DNA of 64,000 nt, from assembly GCF_001704415.2 (NCBI RefSeq), contig NC_030817.1, positions 33,863,550-33,927,549 on the forward strand, given 5' to 3'. The notes beneath the pieces are model-generated. The model was not told the DNA's origin and did no database searches. It saw only the letters and a list, made by a program, of their open reading frames with translations. Made by a program: the position numbers and the translations under genes. Positions 35,086 through 44,430 of the stretch are shown piece after piece; position 1 is the first letter of the stretch, and every line of letters begins with the position of its first letter. Source of the stretch: Capra hircus. Lineage: Eukaryota; Chordata; Mammalia; Artiodactyla; Bovidae.

Positions 35086-36390
35086 AGCACTTGGCATATA
35101 CCTGAGGCAAAGTTGCTAGGTTAAAGCTCAAAGTTCAATTCATTCAGAGGTTTTTTGGTAACTTCTTAAGAGATGTCGCTAATATCCTATAGGAATCAGA
35201 AATCCTGGCAAGGGCTTCATTTCCCAGAGGTTTTCAGTATCACATGCAGTTGACGGACAGCATATGTTTGTCCTAGTAACCAGGACATTGGAGTCCATTT
35301 AAGTATTCCTGAGTGCATTGCATTACAAAAATGTTGGATTTTATGACCAGATACAATGTTGAGAAGTTGAGGACATCTATCTAGTGAAATATAGACAAAT
35401 AAACTTGAGGTATTCTTTATCAAGTTCTTCCTGATTGGGGGGAAAAAAAAGTCTAACAGAAAAAATAAATCACCTGTGATAATATTTTGAAATCTAATTT
35501 TTTTTTTCAATTATAAAGACCTTGAAAAGTAAACTTCCAAAAACAGAGTTCACTATATAGAGAACTGATGAGAAAAAAAGCTAAAAAATGCAGAGGATGT
35601 GGAAACCCCATCAGCTACCAGACTGTGGGCAGAGGCACATTCAGTACACAGTATAATCAGACGGGTCTTAGGAAAGATACAAAACTGAAATTTTAAAGTA
35701 TTCCTAAAAAATAAAAGGTAACAAAATAAGTGAATTTAAATGTATATCCAGTAGTTAATAGGTCAACAAAAAGGACCAGCAAAAAGTAATTTAAAATGCT
35801 CTATAATAATTACATTATCAGTGGTACCTTCAGAACTATTATTCTATGTAATGCAGTGATAGAATGAAGAAAATGAGAAACTTTTTGACAATCTTATTCT
35901 ATCATCTGTAGTGCCTTTGAGAATCAGAATTCTTAGTGAGAAAAAGTAGATATAGATAGAAGATAAAAGAGCTTGAATAACAAAACTTACAGTCCTAAAT
36001 TTGAATTAGAAATATCAGTGGTATATCATATCTTTAAAAATTTTCCTAATTCTATCCAGTGAGAATACCCTTATGAAAATAATAACCATCCTTTAGTGTT
36101 TAGGTAGTGGATTTGAAATTCCATCTCCTTTTGAAAGGAGAACTTCAAAGAAAAATGGCAGAAAATATACAAAATTGGCCTGCAACATCTTATCATCCTA
36201 CCAAATAGCAAGGAAAATACCAAAAATTATTAACAGCATGCCAGAAAGACCCAGGAACCAACTCAAAGACACTCCCTCTTGTTGAGGATGAACAATTTCA
36301 GCAATAAGGATATGGTCTGAAGTCCATGTGTTCAAATTCATGAGTTCATAATGGTACTGAAACAAACTGATCACTATTAAAGGATACCGG
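35086..36390. other. Unassigned DNA
   Basis: About 1.3 kb with no recognised repeat or exon. Confidence 0.4.
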
Positions 36391-36398
36391 TCAACCAA

Positions 36399-36697
36399 GG
36401 GCTTCCCTGGTAGCTCAGCTGGTAAAGAATCTGCCTGCAATGCAGGAGACCCCGGTTCAATTTCTGGGTTGGGAAGACCCCCTAGAGAAGGGATAGGCTT
36501 CCTTCCTTCCCACTCCAGTATTCTTGGTCTTCCCTGGTGGCTCAGATGGTAAAGAATCTGTGGTTTTTCAGATTGGGAAGATCCCCTGGAGGAGGGCATG
36601 GCAACCCACTCCAGTATTCTTGCCTGGAGAATCCCCATGGACAGAGGAGCCTGGCAGGCTACAGTCCATGGGGTCGCAAAGAGTTGGACACAACTGA
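36399..36697 (+). mobile_element. Bov-tA SINE, head-to-tail partial dimer
   Basis: A first unit, cut after CACTCCAGTATTCTTGG at about 36526, is joined to a second unit starting TCTTCCCTGGTGGCTCAGAT. The second ends CAAAGAGTTGGACACAACTG. CAACCAA flanks the whole structure (36392-36398 and 36698-36704), so both units entered together or the duplication arose afterwards within one insertion. The 168-codon minus-strand frame at 36198-36704 is read-through of this SINE. Confidence 0.88.
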
Positions 36698-36709
36698 CAA
36701 CCAAACTTA

Positions 36710-37254
36710 CTATTTGAAAAGGGTAAATAAAGAGAAAGAAATATTTATCCTACCTTTCTTATATATGTTTATCACTGGTTCACCAAATAGTATATGAGGA
36801 GAATTTCTTTTTTTGAAAGTATTCTAGCTAATAAATGAAGAAGAAATACTAGAACTAAATATTGTCATTTTGCAATCATCTAATGAACTCACAGATCTGG
36901 GCCTTGAGCATCAATGATTGGTAACATCACAAAGAGAGACAAGCAGACATTATGTATTAATATCATGTGCTCCCTAATAAAAGATCAAATATCCACTTAT
37001 GAGGCAGCCTGGTCAAAAATTTCAAACCTGAATCCAATCAAGCTTTTAGATCCAACTATTAATTTACAGGAAAAAATCAAAGACAGAAATACATTAAACT
37101 ACACCATGAGGATGAAATCATTGAAAATAAAAAAAGTACAAAGGTTCCAACTTCTCCAAGAAATAAATTACAAAAGGAAAAAGAGAGAGAGTGATGGCTG
37201 GGGAAGCCTATAAACTAAAAGCTTTTTTTAAGGCTTAAAGACATATCATACCCC
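36710..37254. other. Unassigned A-rich DNA
   Basis: Contains a 100-codon open frame (36914-37213) that is Lys/Ile/Asn-rich and has no recognised domain. Possibly an old, unrecognised transposon; not called as a gene. Confidence 0.35.
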
Positions 37255-37445
37255 TGACTAAGCCATGGTACCAAGACAGTCGGTCAAACACCAGTCTAGA
37301 TATTGCTGTGAAGGTATTTTTCAAATGAGATTAACATTTAAATTAGTAGACTTTGAATAAAACAGATCATCCTCCATAACGTGGGTGGGCCTCATCCTAT
37401 CAGCCAAAGGCCTTAAAAGAAAAAGATGCCTATTAAATTTACTAA
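37255..37445 (+). mobile_element. Ancient L1-type 3' UTR fragment
   Basis: GAGATTAACATTTAAATTAG, GTGGGTGGGCCTCATCCTAT and CAGCCAAAGGCCTTAAAAG resemble a mammalian-wide L1M/L1ME 3' region. Family call tentative. Confidence 0.45.
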
Positions 37446-37544
37446 AAAGTTGAAAGTGATCTATTAAAAACCAGAAACAAAAGACCTTGAAAAGTATTAG
37501 GTATCTTTATTTTATAGGAAACAAGTACTCTTAAACATGAACAT

Positions 37545-37765
37545 GGCTGGTAGAAATTTAAAATGGTACAACCTTTAGAGAGGAAATTTGGAAACCCCAT
37601 CAAAACTACAAATCCATTTACCCTTGACTCAATAATCTCAATTTTGGAAATGTATCCTAAAGCTATGCTTGCATGTAGAAGTGGCATATATTTAAGTGAT
37701 CTATTGCAGCACTGTTTATAATAGCTGAATATTGGAAACAACTCATATTTATTATCTCTCTCTCC
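37545..37765 (+). mobile_element. Old L1 ORF2 fragment
   Basis: AATTTGGAAACCCCATCAAA, TTGCAGCACTGTTTATAATA and ATATTGGAAACAACTCATA match the C-terminal ORF2 coding region of old L1s, with frameshifts. Confidence 0.65.
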
Positions 37766-37887
37766 TTCTTTAGACAGAAAGAGAGAATAGAAGAGAGAAA
37801 GCAAGGAGTGTTTAAATAGCTATTGATGAATATGTGGGTTATTTCCTAATTCTGCTAGTATGTATTCTTCAGGTTTTTTGTTTCTGA

Positions 37888-38012
37888 ACTTTTTTCTTTT
37901 TTCTGCCACGCCATGTCACATTTGGGGCCTTAGTTCCCCAAGCAGGGATGAAACCTGCACTCCCTTCAGCGGAAGCCTGCAGTCTTAACCACTGGACTGC
38001 CTGTGAAATCCC
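37888..38012 (-). mobile_element. Short CHR-type SINE with target-site duplication
   Basis: GGGGCCTTAGTTCCCCAAGC, then GTCTTAACCACTGGACTGCC. TGTTTCTGA is duplicated exactly at 37879-37887 and 38013-38021. Confidence 0.88.
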
Positions 38013-38021
38013 TGTTTCTGA

Positions 38022-38240
38022 TTTTTAATAGACCACTTTCAACTTCTTAATGAAGTTTAATAGGCATATCCATACTACCGGACACACCTAGGTCAGGAAA
38101 TAGGACATCAGCACCTCAGAAGCCCTTCCCATCACTACCACCACCGCAAGAGTAGACACCATTCAAGTCTGTAACACCATAGGTTAGTGTTGCTTATTTT
38201 TGTGCTTTATGTAAATGGAATCATTCAAAGAAAAAGAAAA
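38022..38240 (-). mobile_element. Old L1 3' UTR fragment
   Basis: AGGTCAGGAAATAGGACATC, AGCACCTCAGAAGCCCTTCC and TTTATGTAAATGGAATCATT fit the reverse complement of an L1M 3' region. Confidence 0.5.
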
Positions 38241-38477
38241 CTGATAACTATACAAAAGTGTACATATGGGAGTTGAGGGTCTGGACAACTCTCCCTGCCT
38301 GAGTGCTCCTGGGGACATCTCCCAGGGATTACATGTAAACCACTAGCTTAAGATAGAGTATCCATTTAAAATTATCTCAGTATGATTATCACAGTATGAA
38401 ATTAACATTTTAAAAATCTTTCCCCAGAGACATGTGTGAAGAAATTAAATATTTATTGGGGCTATAGAATAATTTGA

Positions 38478-38625
38478 GGAGAAATTATAAATATTAATTA
38501 TATTTATAATATATTATATATAATATTTATATTAGGGACATTACATTTATAATGTTTATATTATATAATTTATATCATAATTACTGTATTTATGACATTA
38601 TATTATAATATTTATAATTTTTAAT
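38478..38625. repeat. AT-rich low-complexity island
   Basis: Almost only A and T, with overlapping TATAATATTTATA-type units. No coding or element signal. Confidence 0.85.
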
Positions 38626-38729
38626 AGAAACATGCCATTCATAAAGTTCTAAGCTGTGGATAATAGAAGTTGAGTAAGACACACGCTTGAAGACTTTAAA
38701 GTTTATTTATAAAGACATATATTCAAATA

Positions 38730-38857
38730 GAGAAGGAAATGGCAACCCACTCCAGTATTCTTGCCTGGAGAATCCCAGGGATGGCAGAGCCTGGTGGGCT
38801 GCAGTCTGTGGGGTCGTACAGAGTCAGACACGACTGACGTGACTTAGCAGTAGCAGC
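38730..38857 (+). mobile_element. Bov-A SINE monomer with target-site duplication
   Basis: GAGAAGGAAATGGCAACCCA to GTCAGACACGACTGACGTGA and an AGTAGCAGC tail. ATATTCAAATA (38719-38729) and ATACTCAAATA (38858-38868) flank it. Confidence 0.94.
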
Positions 38858-39185
38858 ATACTCAAATAATTATAGAACAAGATGGTAACTTACTATCAAA
38901 GTGATAATCTCAGATATTCATATATAGGAATTATCTTTAAAAAGGGAGTCTAATTGACTAATACAACTGAAAAATTAAAGGTTAGCTCTCTCAAGCACCA
39001 GACATGAATGGATCTTGAACCACAGATTATCATTCTGAAAAGTTAAGATGCTGAAAGAAACAATAAGATAAGACTATTGCTTCAGGGCATAGAACATTGT
39101 GGGGGGTGGGGGGTGGTGTGAGAAGAGGAATTCTTGAGCATTTTTTTAAACCAGGGAATTCTGAAGAGGAATTTGGCTGTATATA

Positions 39186-39486
39186 TTTTTTTCATAATTT
39201 ATTTATTTTTTTTGGCTGCAGTGGGTCTTCACTGCTTTCCAACTTTTCTCTAGTTGGGGTAGCAAGGGCTTCTTCGTCAAGGTGCTAAGTCTTCTCATTG
39301 TGATGTCTTCTCTTCTTGTAGAGCATGGGCTGCAGGGCACGGGAGCTCAGCAGTTGTATTGGGCTCTAGAGCACAGGCTCAGTAGTTTTGGCACGAGGGC
39401 TTAGTTGCTCCACAGCATGTGGGATCTTCCTGGACCAGGGATGGAATCTGTGTCTCCTGCATCACTGAGCCACCAGGGAAGCCCTG
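39186..39486 (-). mobile_element. CHR-type SINE, near full length
   Basis: T-rich start, GGCTGCAGTGGGTCTTCACT, CTTAGTTGCTCCACAGCATG, TGGGATCTTCCTGGACCAGG, end GAGCCACCAGGGAAGCCC. Confidence 0.9.
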
Positions 39487-39940
39487 GGTGTAACTAGATA
39501 GATAAAGTTTAAAGTCTATTTCCTCCTAACCAGCAATTCCAGCTCTAGGTAAACACTCCTGATAAAATCTCAGACACAGGCATACACACGTCACTTTATT
39601 GCATTTTGCTTTATTGAGCTTTGCAGATACAGCACTGTTTACCAATTGAAGATCTGCAGCAATCCTGCACTGAGCGAGTCTATTGATGCCATTTTCTCCA
39701 ACACCATTTACTCGTTTCATGTCTCTGTGTCACATTTCAAAAATTTTTGCAATATTTCTAACTTTTTCATTATTATTATATTTGTTCGGGTGATCTGTCA
39801 CCAGTGATTTTTGATGTTACCATTGTGATTGTTTGCGGATACCACAAACTGCATCCATATAAGACAGTGAACTTAATCAATAAAAATTGTGTGTGTTCTG
39901 ACTGCTCCATTAACCAGTGTCCCCAGCCTCTCTCCCTCTC

Positions 39941-40117
39941 CGTGTGTGCGTACTGAGTCATTTCATTCGAGTCCAACTCTTTGAGACAGTGGGTTGCCAT
40001 GCTCCAGGGAATATTCCCGACCCAGGGATCTTCTCAACCCAGGGATCAAACCTGCGTCTCTCATGTCTCCTGCATTGGCAGGTAGGTTCTTTACCACTAG
40101 CGCCACCTGGGAAGCCC
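39941..40117 (-). mobile_element. Bov-tA SINE in the Tigger1 5' region
   Basis: TACTGAGTCATTTCATTCGA start, CAGGGATCAAACCTGCGTCT, CACCTGGGAAGCCC end. A CTCTCTC-like tract flanks both sides. Confidence 0.92.
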
Positions 40118-41333
40118 TCTCTCTCTATAAGTATTCCTTATTTCTTGAGACACAATACTGAAACTAGGCCAATTAATAATCCTATAATGGCCTCTAATTG
40201 TTCAAGTTGGAGTGAAACATCTTTCACTTTAAGTCAAAAGCTAAAAATGATAAAGTCTGGTGAAGAAGCCATGTTGAAAGTCAAGAAAGGCCAAAAGCTA
40301 GGCCTCTTGAACCAAATAGCCAAGTTGCGATTGCAAAAGAAAAGTTCTTGGAGAACATTCAAAGTGCTACTCCAGTGAACATACCAATGATAAGAAAGTG
40401 AAATGGCCTTCTCTGCTGATTTGGAGAAAGTTCAGTGGTCTGGATAGAAGATCAAACCAGCCATAACATTCTCAAACCAAAGCTGAATCCAGAGCAAAGT
40501 CCTCTCTTCAATTCTATGAAGGCTGAGAGAGGTAAGGAAGCTGCAGAAGGAGAAAAGCTTAAAACTAGTAGAGGTTAGTTCATGAGGTTTAAGGAAAGAA
40601 GCTATCTTCATGATAGAAGTTCAAGGTGAAGCAGCAAGTGCTGATGTAGAAGCTGCAGCAAGTTATCCAGAAGATCTAGCTAAGATCATTAATGAAGGTG
40701 GCTACACCAAACAATAGGTTTTCAGTACAGACAAAACAGACTTCTGTTGAGAAGAGGCCATCTAGAGCTTTCAGAGCTAGAGAGGATAAGTTAATATCTG
40801 ACTTCAAAGTATCAAAGAATAGTCTAACTCTCATGTTAGGGGCTAATGCAGCTGGTGACTATAAGCTGAACAGTACAATGCTCATTTACCATTCCAAAAA
40901 TCCCGGGGTCCTTAAGAATTACACTAAATCTATTCTCCTTGTGCTCTATAAATGGAACAATGGAGCCTGGATGACAGTATATCTGTTTACAACATGGTTC
41001 ACTGAATATTTTAAGCCCACTATTGTGAACTACTGCTCGGGAAAATAATTAAGTACTTTCAAAATGTTATTGCTCATTGACAATGCGCCTAGTCACCCAA
41101 GAGCTCTGATGGAGATATACAATGAGATTCATTTTGTTTTCTTGCCTGATAACACAGCATCCTTTCTGCAGCCCATATATCAAAGAGTAATTTTGACTTT
41201 CAAGTCATTATTTAAGAAATACATTTTGTAAGTCTTGTAAGTCTATAGCTGCCTTATGAATGTTCTGAATAATTTACCTGAGAGATCTGGGCAATGTAAA
41301 CAGAAAACTTTCTGGAAAGGATTCACCATTCTA

Positions 41334-41664
41334 GGACTTCCTGGTGGCACAGTGGATAAGAATCTGCCTTGCAATGCAGGAGACACTGGTTCAATCCCTC
41401 TTCTGGGAAGATTCCACATGCCATGGGCCACTAAGCTCATGCACCACAACTATTGAACTCTCACTCTAGGGTCCTTGAGCCAAAACTACTGAGCCTGTGT
41501 GCTACAACTACTGAAGTCTGCAAGCCTAGAGCCTGTGCTCCACAACAAGAGAAGCCACCACAACAAAGAGTAGCCCCCACTTGCCGCAACTAGAGAAAAC
41601 ACGTGCAAAGCCACGAGACCCAGCACAGCTAAAACTAAAAGAATAAAATTATTTTTTTAAAAAA
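41334..41664 (+). mobile_element. CHR-type SINE in the Tigger1 transposase
   Basis: GGACTTCCTGGTGGCACAGT head through AGTAGCCCCCACTTGCCGCA to an A/T-rich tail. The 14-base duplication GATTCACCATTCTA (41320-41333) and GATTCACCCTTCTA (41665-41678) has one mismatch. It interrupts the transposase codons for WKGFTILDAIKN. Confidence 0.95.
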
Positions 41665-41857
41665 GATTCACCCTTCTAGATGCCATTAAGAACATTTATG
41701 ATTCTTAGGAAGATGTTATAATATCAACATTAACAGGAGTTTGGAAAACATTGATTCCAATCTTCACAGTTGACTTTGAGAGACTCAGGACTTCAGTGGA
41801 GGAAGTAACTGCAAATGTGGTGGAAATAGTAAGAGAATCAGCATTGAAGCGGAGTCT

Positions 41858-41927
41858 GGGACTTTCCTGATGCTCCAGTGGTTAAGAATCCACCTGCCAA
41901 TGCCAGAGACAAAGGTTTGATCCTTTA
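41858..41927 (+). mobile_element. CHR SINE fragment in Tigger1
   Basis: GGGACTTTCCTGATGCTCCA, then GTGGTTAAGAATCCACCTGC. Only the tRNA-like head remains, and a short piece of Tigger1 coding sequence expected here is missing, so a deletion followed or accompanied the insertion. Confidence 0.8.
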
Positions 41928-42585
41928 TCCTTACAGATGAGCAAAGAATGCAGTTTCTTGAGATGGAATCTACTTCTAGTGAAGATGCTATGAAGACTGT
42001 TGAAATGACAACAAAGGGTTTGGAATATTACACAAACTGAGTTGATGAGAAAGCAGCAGCAGGGTTTGAGAGGACTGACTCCAATTTTGAAAGAAGTTCT
42101 ACTATGGGTAGAAGATGGTATCAAATAGCACTGCAATGCTACAGAAAGAAATCATTCATGAAAGGATGAGTTGATTGATGCAGCAAACTTCATTTTTGTC
42201 TCATTTTAAGAAATTGCCACTGCCACCCCAAGCTTCAACTACCACCACTGGGATCAGTTAGCAGCCATCAACAAAGGGCAAGATCCTCCACCAGCAAAAA
42301 GATTATGACTTGCTGAAGGATCAGATGATGGTTAACATTTTTTAACAATGAAGTATTTTCAAATTAAGGTATGAATATTGTTTTTTTAGATGTAATGCTA
42401 TTGCACACTTAAAAGACTGCACTATAATATAAAGAGCTTTTATATCCACTGAGAAACCAAGAAAACTATGACTCATTTTATTTTGATATTTGATGGATTA
42501 CACTGGGCTGGAACCAAACCAAACTAGCTCCAAGGTTTGCCTGTATAGTGATGCCCCACAACATTGTACAGAGAAGCATGAACAT

Positions 42586-42685
42586 TAGAAACTGTACAGG
42601 AGGGAACACATAAAATGTGGTATGTTGGATATTCATACAGTTGATCAGTATATAGCAGTTAAAAATGAGCTATCTTAATATCCTA
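42586..42685 (+). mobile_element. Old L1 ORF2 fragment
   Basis: AAATGTGGTATGTTGGATAT, then AGTATATAGCAGTTAAAAAT, resemble the conserved L1 ORF2 end. Confidence 0.45.
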
Positions 42686-42689
42686 ATTA

Positions 42690-43060
42690 ACTTAATTCAC
42701 AATATCTATTGAGTGCCTAGTTAAGTGTTAATCACTTAATTGTGCCTGACTCTTTGAGACCCCATGGACTGTAGCCCACCAGGCTCTTCTGGCCCTGGGA
42801 TTTTCCAGGCAAGAATACTAGAGTGGGTAGCCATTCCCTTCTCAAGGGGAACTTCCTGACCCAGGAATCAAACCCAGGTCTCCTTCATTGCTTCATTGTG
42901 GGCAGATTCTTTACCATCTGAACCACCAGGGAAGCCCTTCTCTGTGTCAAATACAGTTCTAGGTTCTGGGATTCAGTGATTAGCAAGCCAAAAACCTGGC
43001 CCTCAGGGAGCTAACAACTACATCTGCATATACCAGGACAGCAGAGGACAGAAACATCCT
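42690..43060 (-). mobile_element. L2 LINE 3' end split by a SINE
   Basis: TATTGAGTGCCTAGTTAAG before and TCAAATACAGTTCTAGGTTC, TGGCCCTCAGGGAGCTAAC after the SINE match the reversed L2 3' end. Confidence 0.6.
42725..42937 (-). mobile_element. Bov-tA SINE in L2
   Basis: TGTGCCTGACTCTTTGAGAC start, CAGGAATCAAACCCAGGTCT, GAACCACCAGGGAAGCCC end. Confidence 0.93.
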
Positions 43061-43149
43061 GTGGGGGGAAGTACATAGGCTGTGAAATATAAAATATGTA
43101 AATTATTCAATTATCCCCTAAACAATCCTATGCATTATTTATGTATACA

Positions 43150-43400
43150 CATATGCAAATGTGTATTTTAAAGACCTTAAAGAACATGTACAAAAGTCAT
43201 AATAGGGTTGCTTCCAGGAAGGGAAAGATGATCAGACTGAGGATGTGGGTCAAAGGGAACTTCAACTTCATATGCAATTTTTCTTTTTATTAGAACATCA
43301 TAACATTAACAATGATGATTTCTGGGAATTGGAAACACTCATATTTGTTATATTTATCTCTGTACTTTATTTTTTACTTCTTCAAAACTAAAGAACCTAT
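43150..43400 (+). mobile_element. Old L1 3' UTR fragment
   Basis: GGGTTGCTTCCAGGAAGGGA, then GGGTCAAAGGGAACTTCAAC, are typical of old L1 3' regions. Confidence 0.45.
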
Positions 43401-44292
43401 GACCAAGAAATTTTGGGTTTCAAGGACAGAAGTTACAATCTGTAGAGAAAAGTTCTTGAAGGAATTGAGTTCAATCTAGAAATAAGAGGAATGGACCCTC
43501 CTCTGAGACAAGAGCAGAAGAGGAAATGGATGAAGAACAATAGAAAAGACTGAGGAAAGAAATAGTAAGTTGAAGGAGTTTTACAGGTGGCCTTGAACTT
43601 CTCAAGGCCAGGAGGCAAGAGAATCTTCTGAAGAAAGGGAAGAGCAGTGAGCTCCAAAAATATGAGTTTTTAAACAACCAGTGTAGGAAATTCACAAGGA
43701 AATTTCCAAGAGATTAATAAAAGGAGTACAGAGCAGCAATAAGAACCAGGGGAGGTTCGATAGCATGAATTTTCAGGAACTGAATCAGAATAGTTTCATG
43801 TTTTTCTCTAGAAAAACATGGGCAGTCCAGGGAAAAAAGAGAGAAATTAACTGATAGTGCTGAATACAACTTAGGAAATGTTTTTGTGAGTACTTGGTGA
43901 AGACATAGGAGGGAATGAAGTGCACCAGAATTAAAGGATTCTTTAAAGCTCTCAACTTGGAAATTAGACTGAGGAAAAAAAATGTATCTGGGAAAAGCTT
44001 TGGCTTTCTCAGATTTGGGTTTGGCAAGGGCAGGACACATGTGCCATCTGTCCCTGAGTCATTAGCAGATCATTAATTGATCCTGGCACTCTTTCTTACC
44101 AAACCTAGACATGAGCCCAGAACCCTCCTCAATTCAGTATCCCAGAGATCCAGTCCCAATTGCTTAGGGTAGATATACAGTGAGAAACTTGCTGAACATG
44201 CCTGCACCAGACAGCAAGCTTCTTCTAGGCAGTAAGCATCTCCAAAGGCGGTATCTGACACAAAACAAGCTCTTACTCAGTAAGTAATTGCA
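43401..44292. other. Unassigned A/G-rich DNA
   Basis: Overlapping minus-strand frames (43433-43657, 43471-43695, 43714-44040, 43785-44027) have no domain and come from purine-rich composition. No gene called. Confidence 0.4.
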
Positions 44293-44430
44293 GGGAATTC
44301 TCTGGCTGCCCACCGGTTAGAACTTGGCACTTTCATGGCTGGGCCCCAGGTTCAGTCCCTGGTGGGGGAACTAAGATCCTGCAAGATGTGCAGTGTGGCC
44401 AAATTAAAAAATAATAATAAAATAACATGA
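44293..44430 (+). mobile_element. Short CHR-type SINE
   Basis: GGGAATTCTCTGGCTGCCCA head, TTCAGTCCCTGGTGGGGGAA, CTAAGATCCTGCAAGATGTG, and a TAATAATAAAATAA tail. Confidence 0.88.

Larger units (their letters stand above)
40190..42330 (+). pseudogene. Tigger1 transposase (pogo-type DDE), decayed
   Basis: The original protein cuts the element out at TA sites. The start (MASNCSSWSETS, then SQKLKMIKSGEEAMLK, part of the N-terminal DNA-binding region) lies in one frame to 40378. The central part (40692-41048, GANAAGDYKLNSTMLIYHS, LYKWNNGAWMTVYLFTTWF) is in another. After a stop at 41046-41048 the same frame continues with LLLIDNAPSHPRALMEIY; the Asp of the DNAPSH catalytic motif is at 41079-41081. 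The C-terminal tail is recognisable to about 42330 (PPAKRL). Frameshifts, stops and two SINE intrusions make it non-functional. Confidence 0.88.
39577..42543 (+). mobile_element. Tigger1 DNA transposon, both ends present
   Basis: A pogo/TcMar-Tigger element. The 5' end CAGGCATAC followed by TTTATTGCATTTTGCTTTAT and the 3' end GGTTTGCCTG are diverged terminal inverted repeats. A TA follows the right end; the left flank is now CA, where TA is expected. Inside lie the 5' region (CCATATAAGACAGTGAACTT), a dead transposase gene, and the 3' region (TAATGCTATTGCACACTTAA). One Bov-tA and two CHR SINE intrusions (39941, 41334, 41858) lengthen it. Without them it is close to the length of a complete Tigger1 of about 2.4 kb. 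Confidence 0.9.

Noticed and set aside
36198..36704. 168-codon minus-strand open frame
   Set aside because: Most of it is a Bov-tA dimer read in reverse (LSHQG, PALQADSLPAELPGK are SINE translations).
36914..37213. 99-residue Lys/Asn/Ile-rich open frame
   Set aside because: Composition-driven frame in A-rich DNA with no domain, splice context or poly-A signal.
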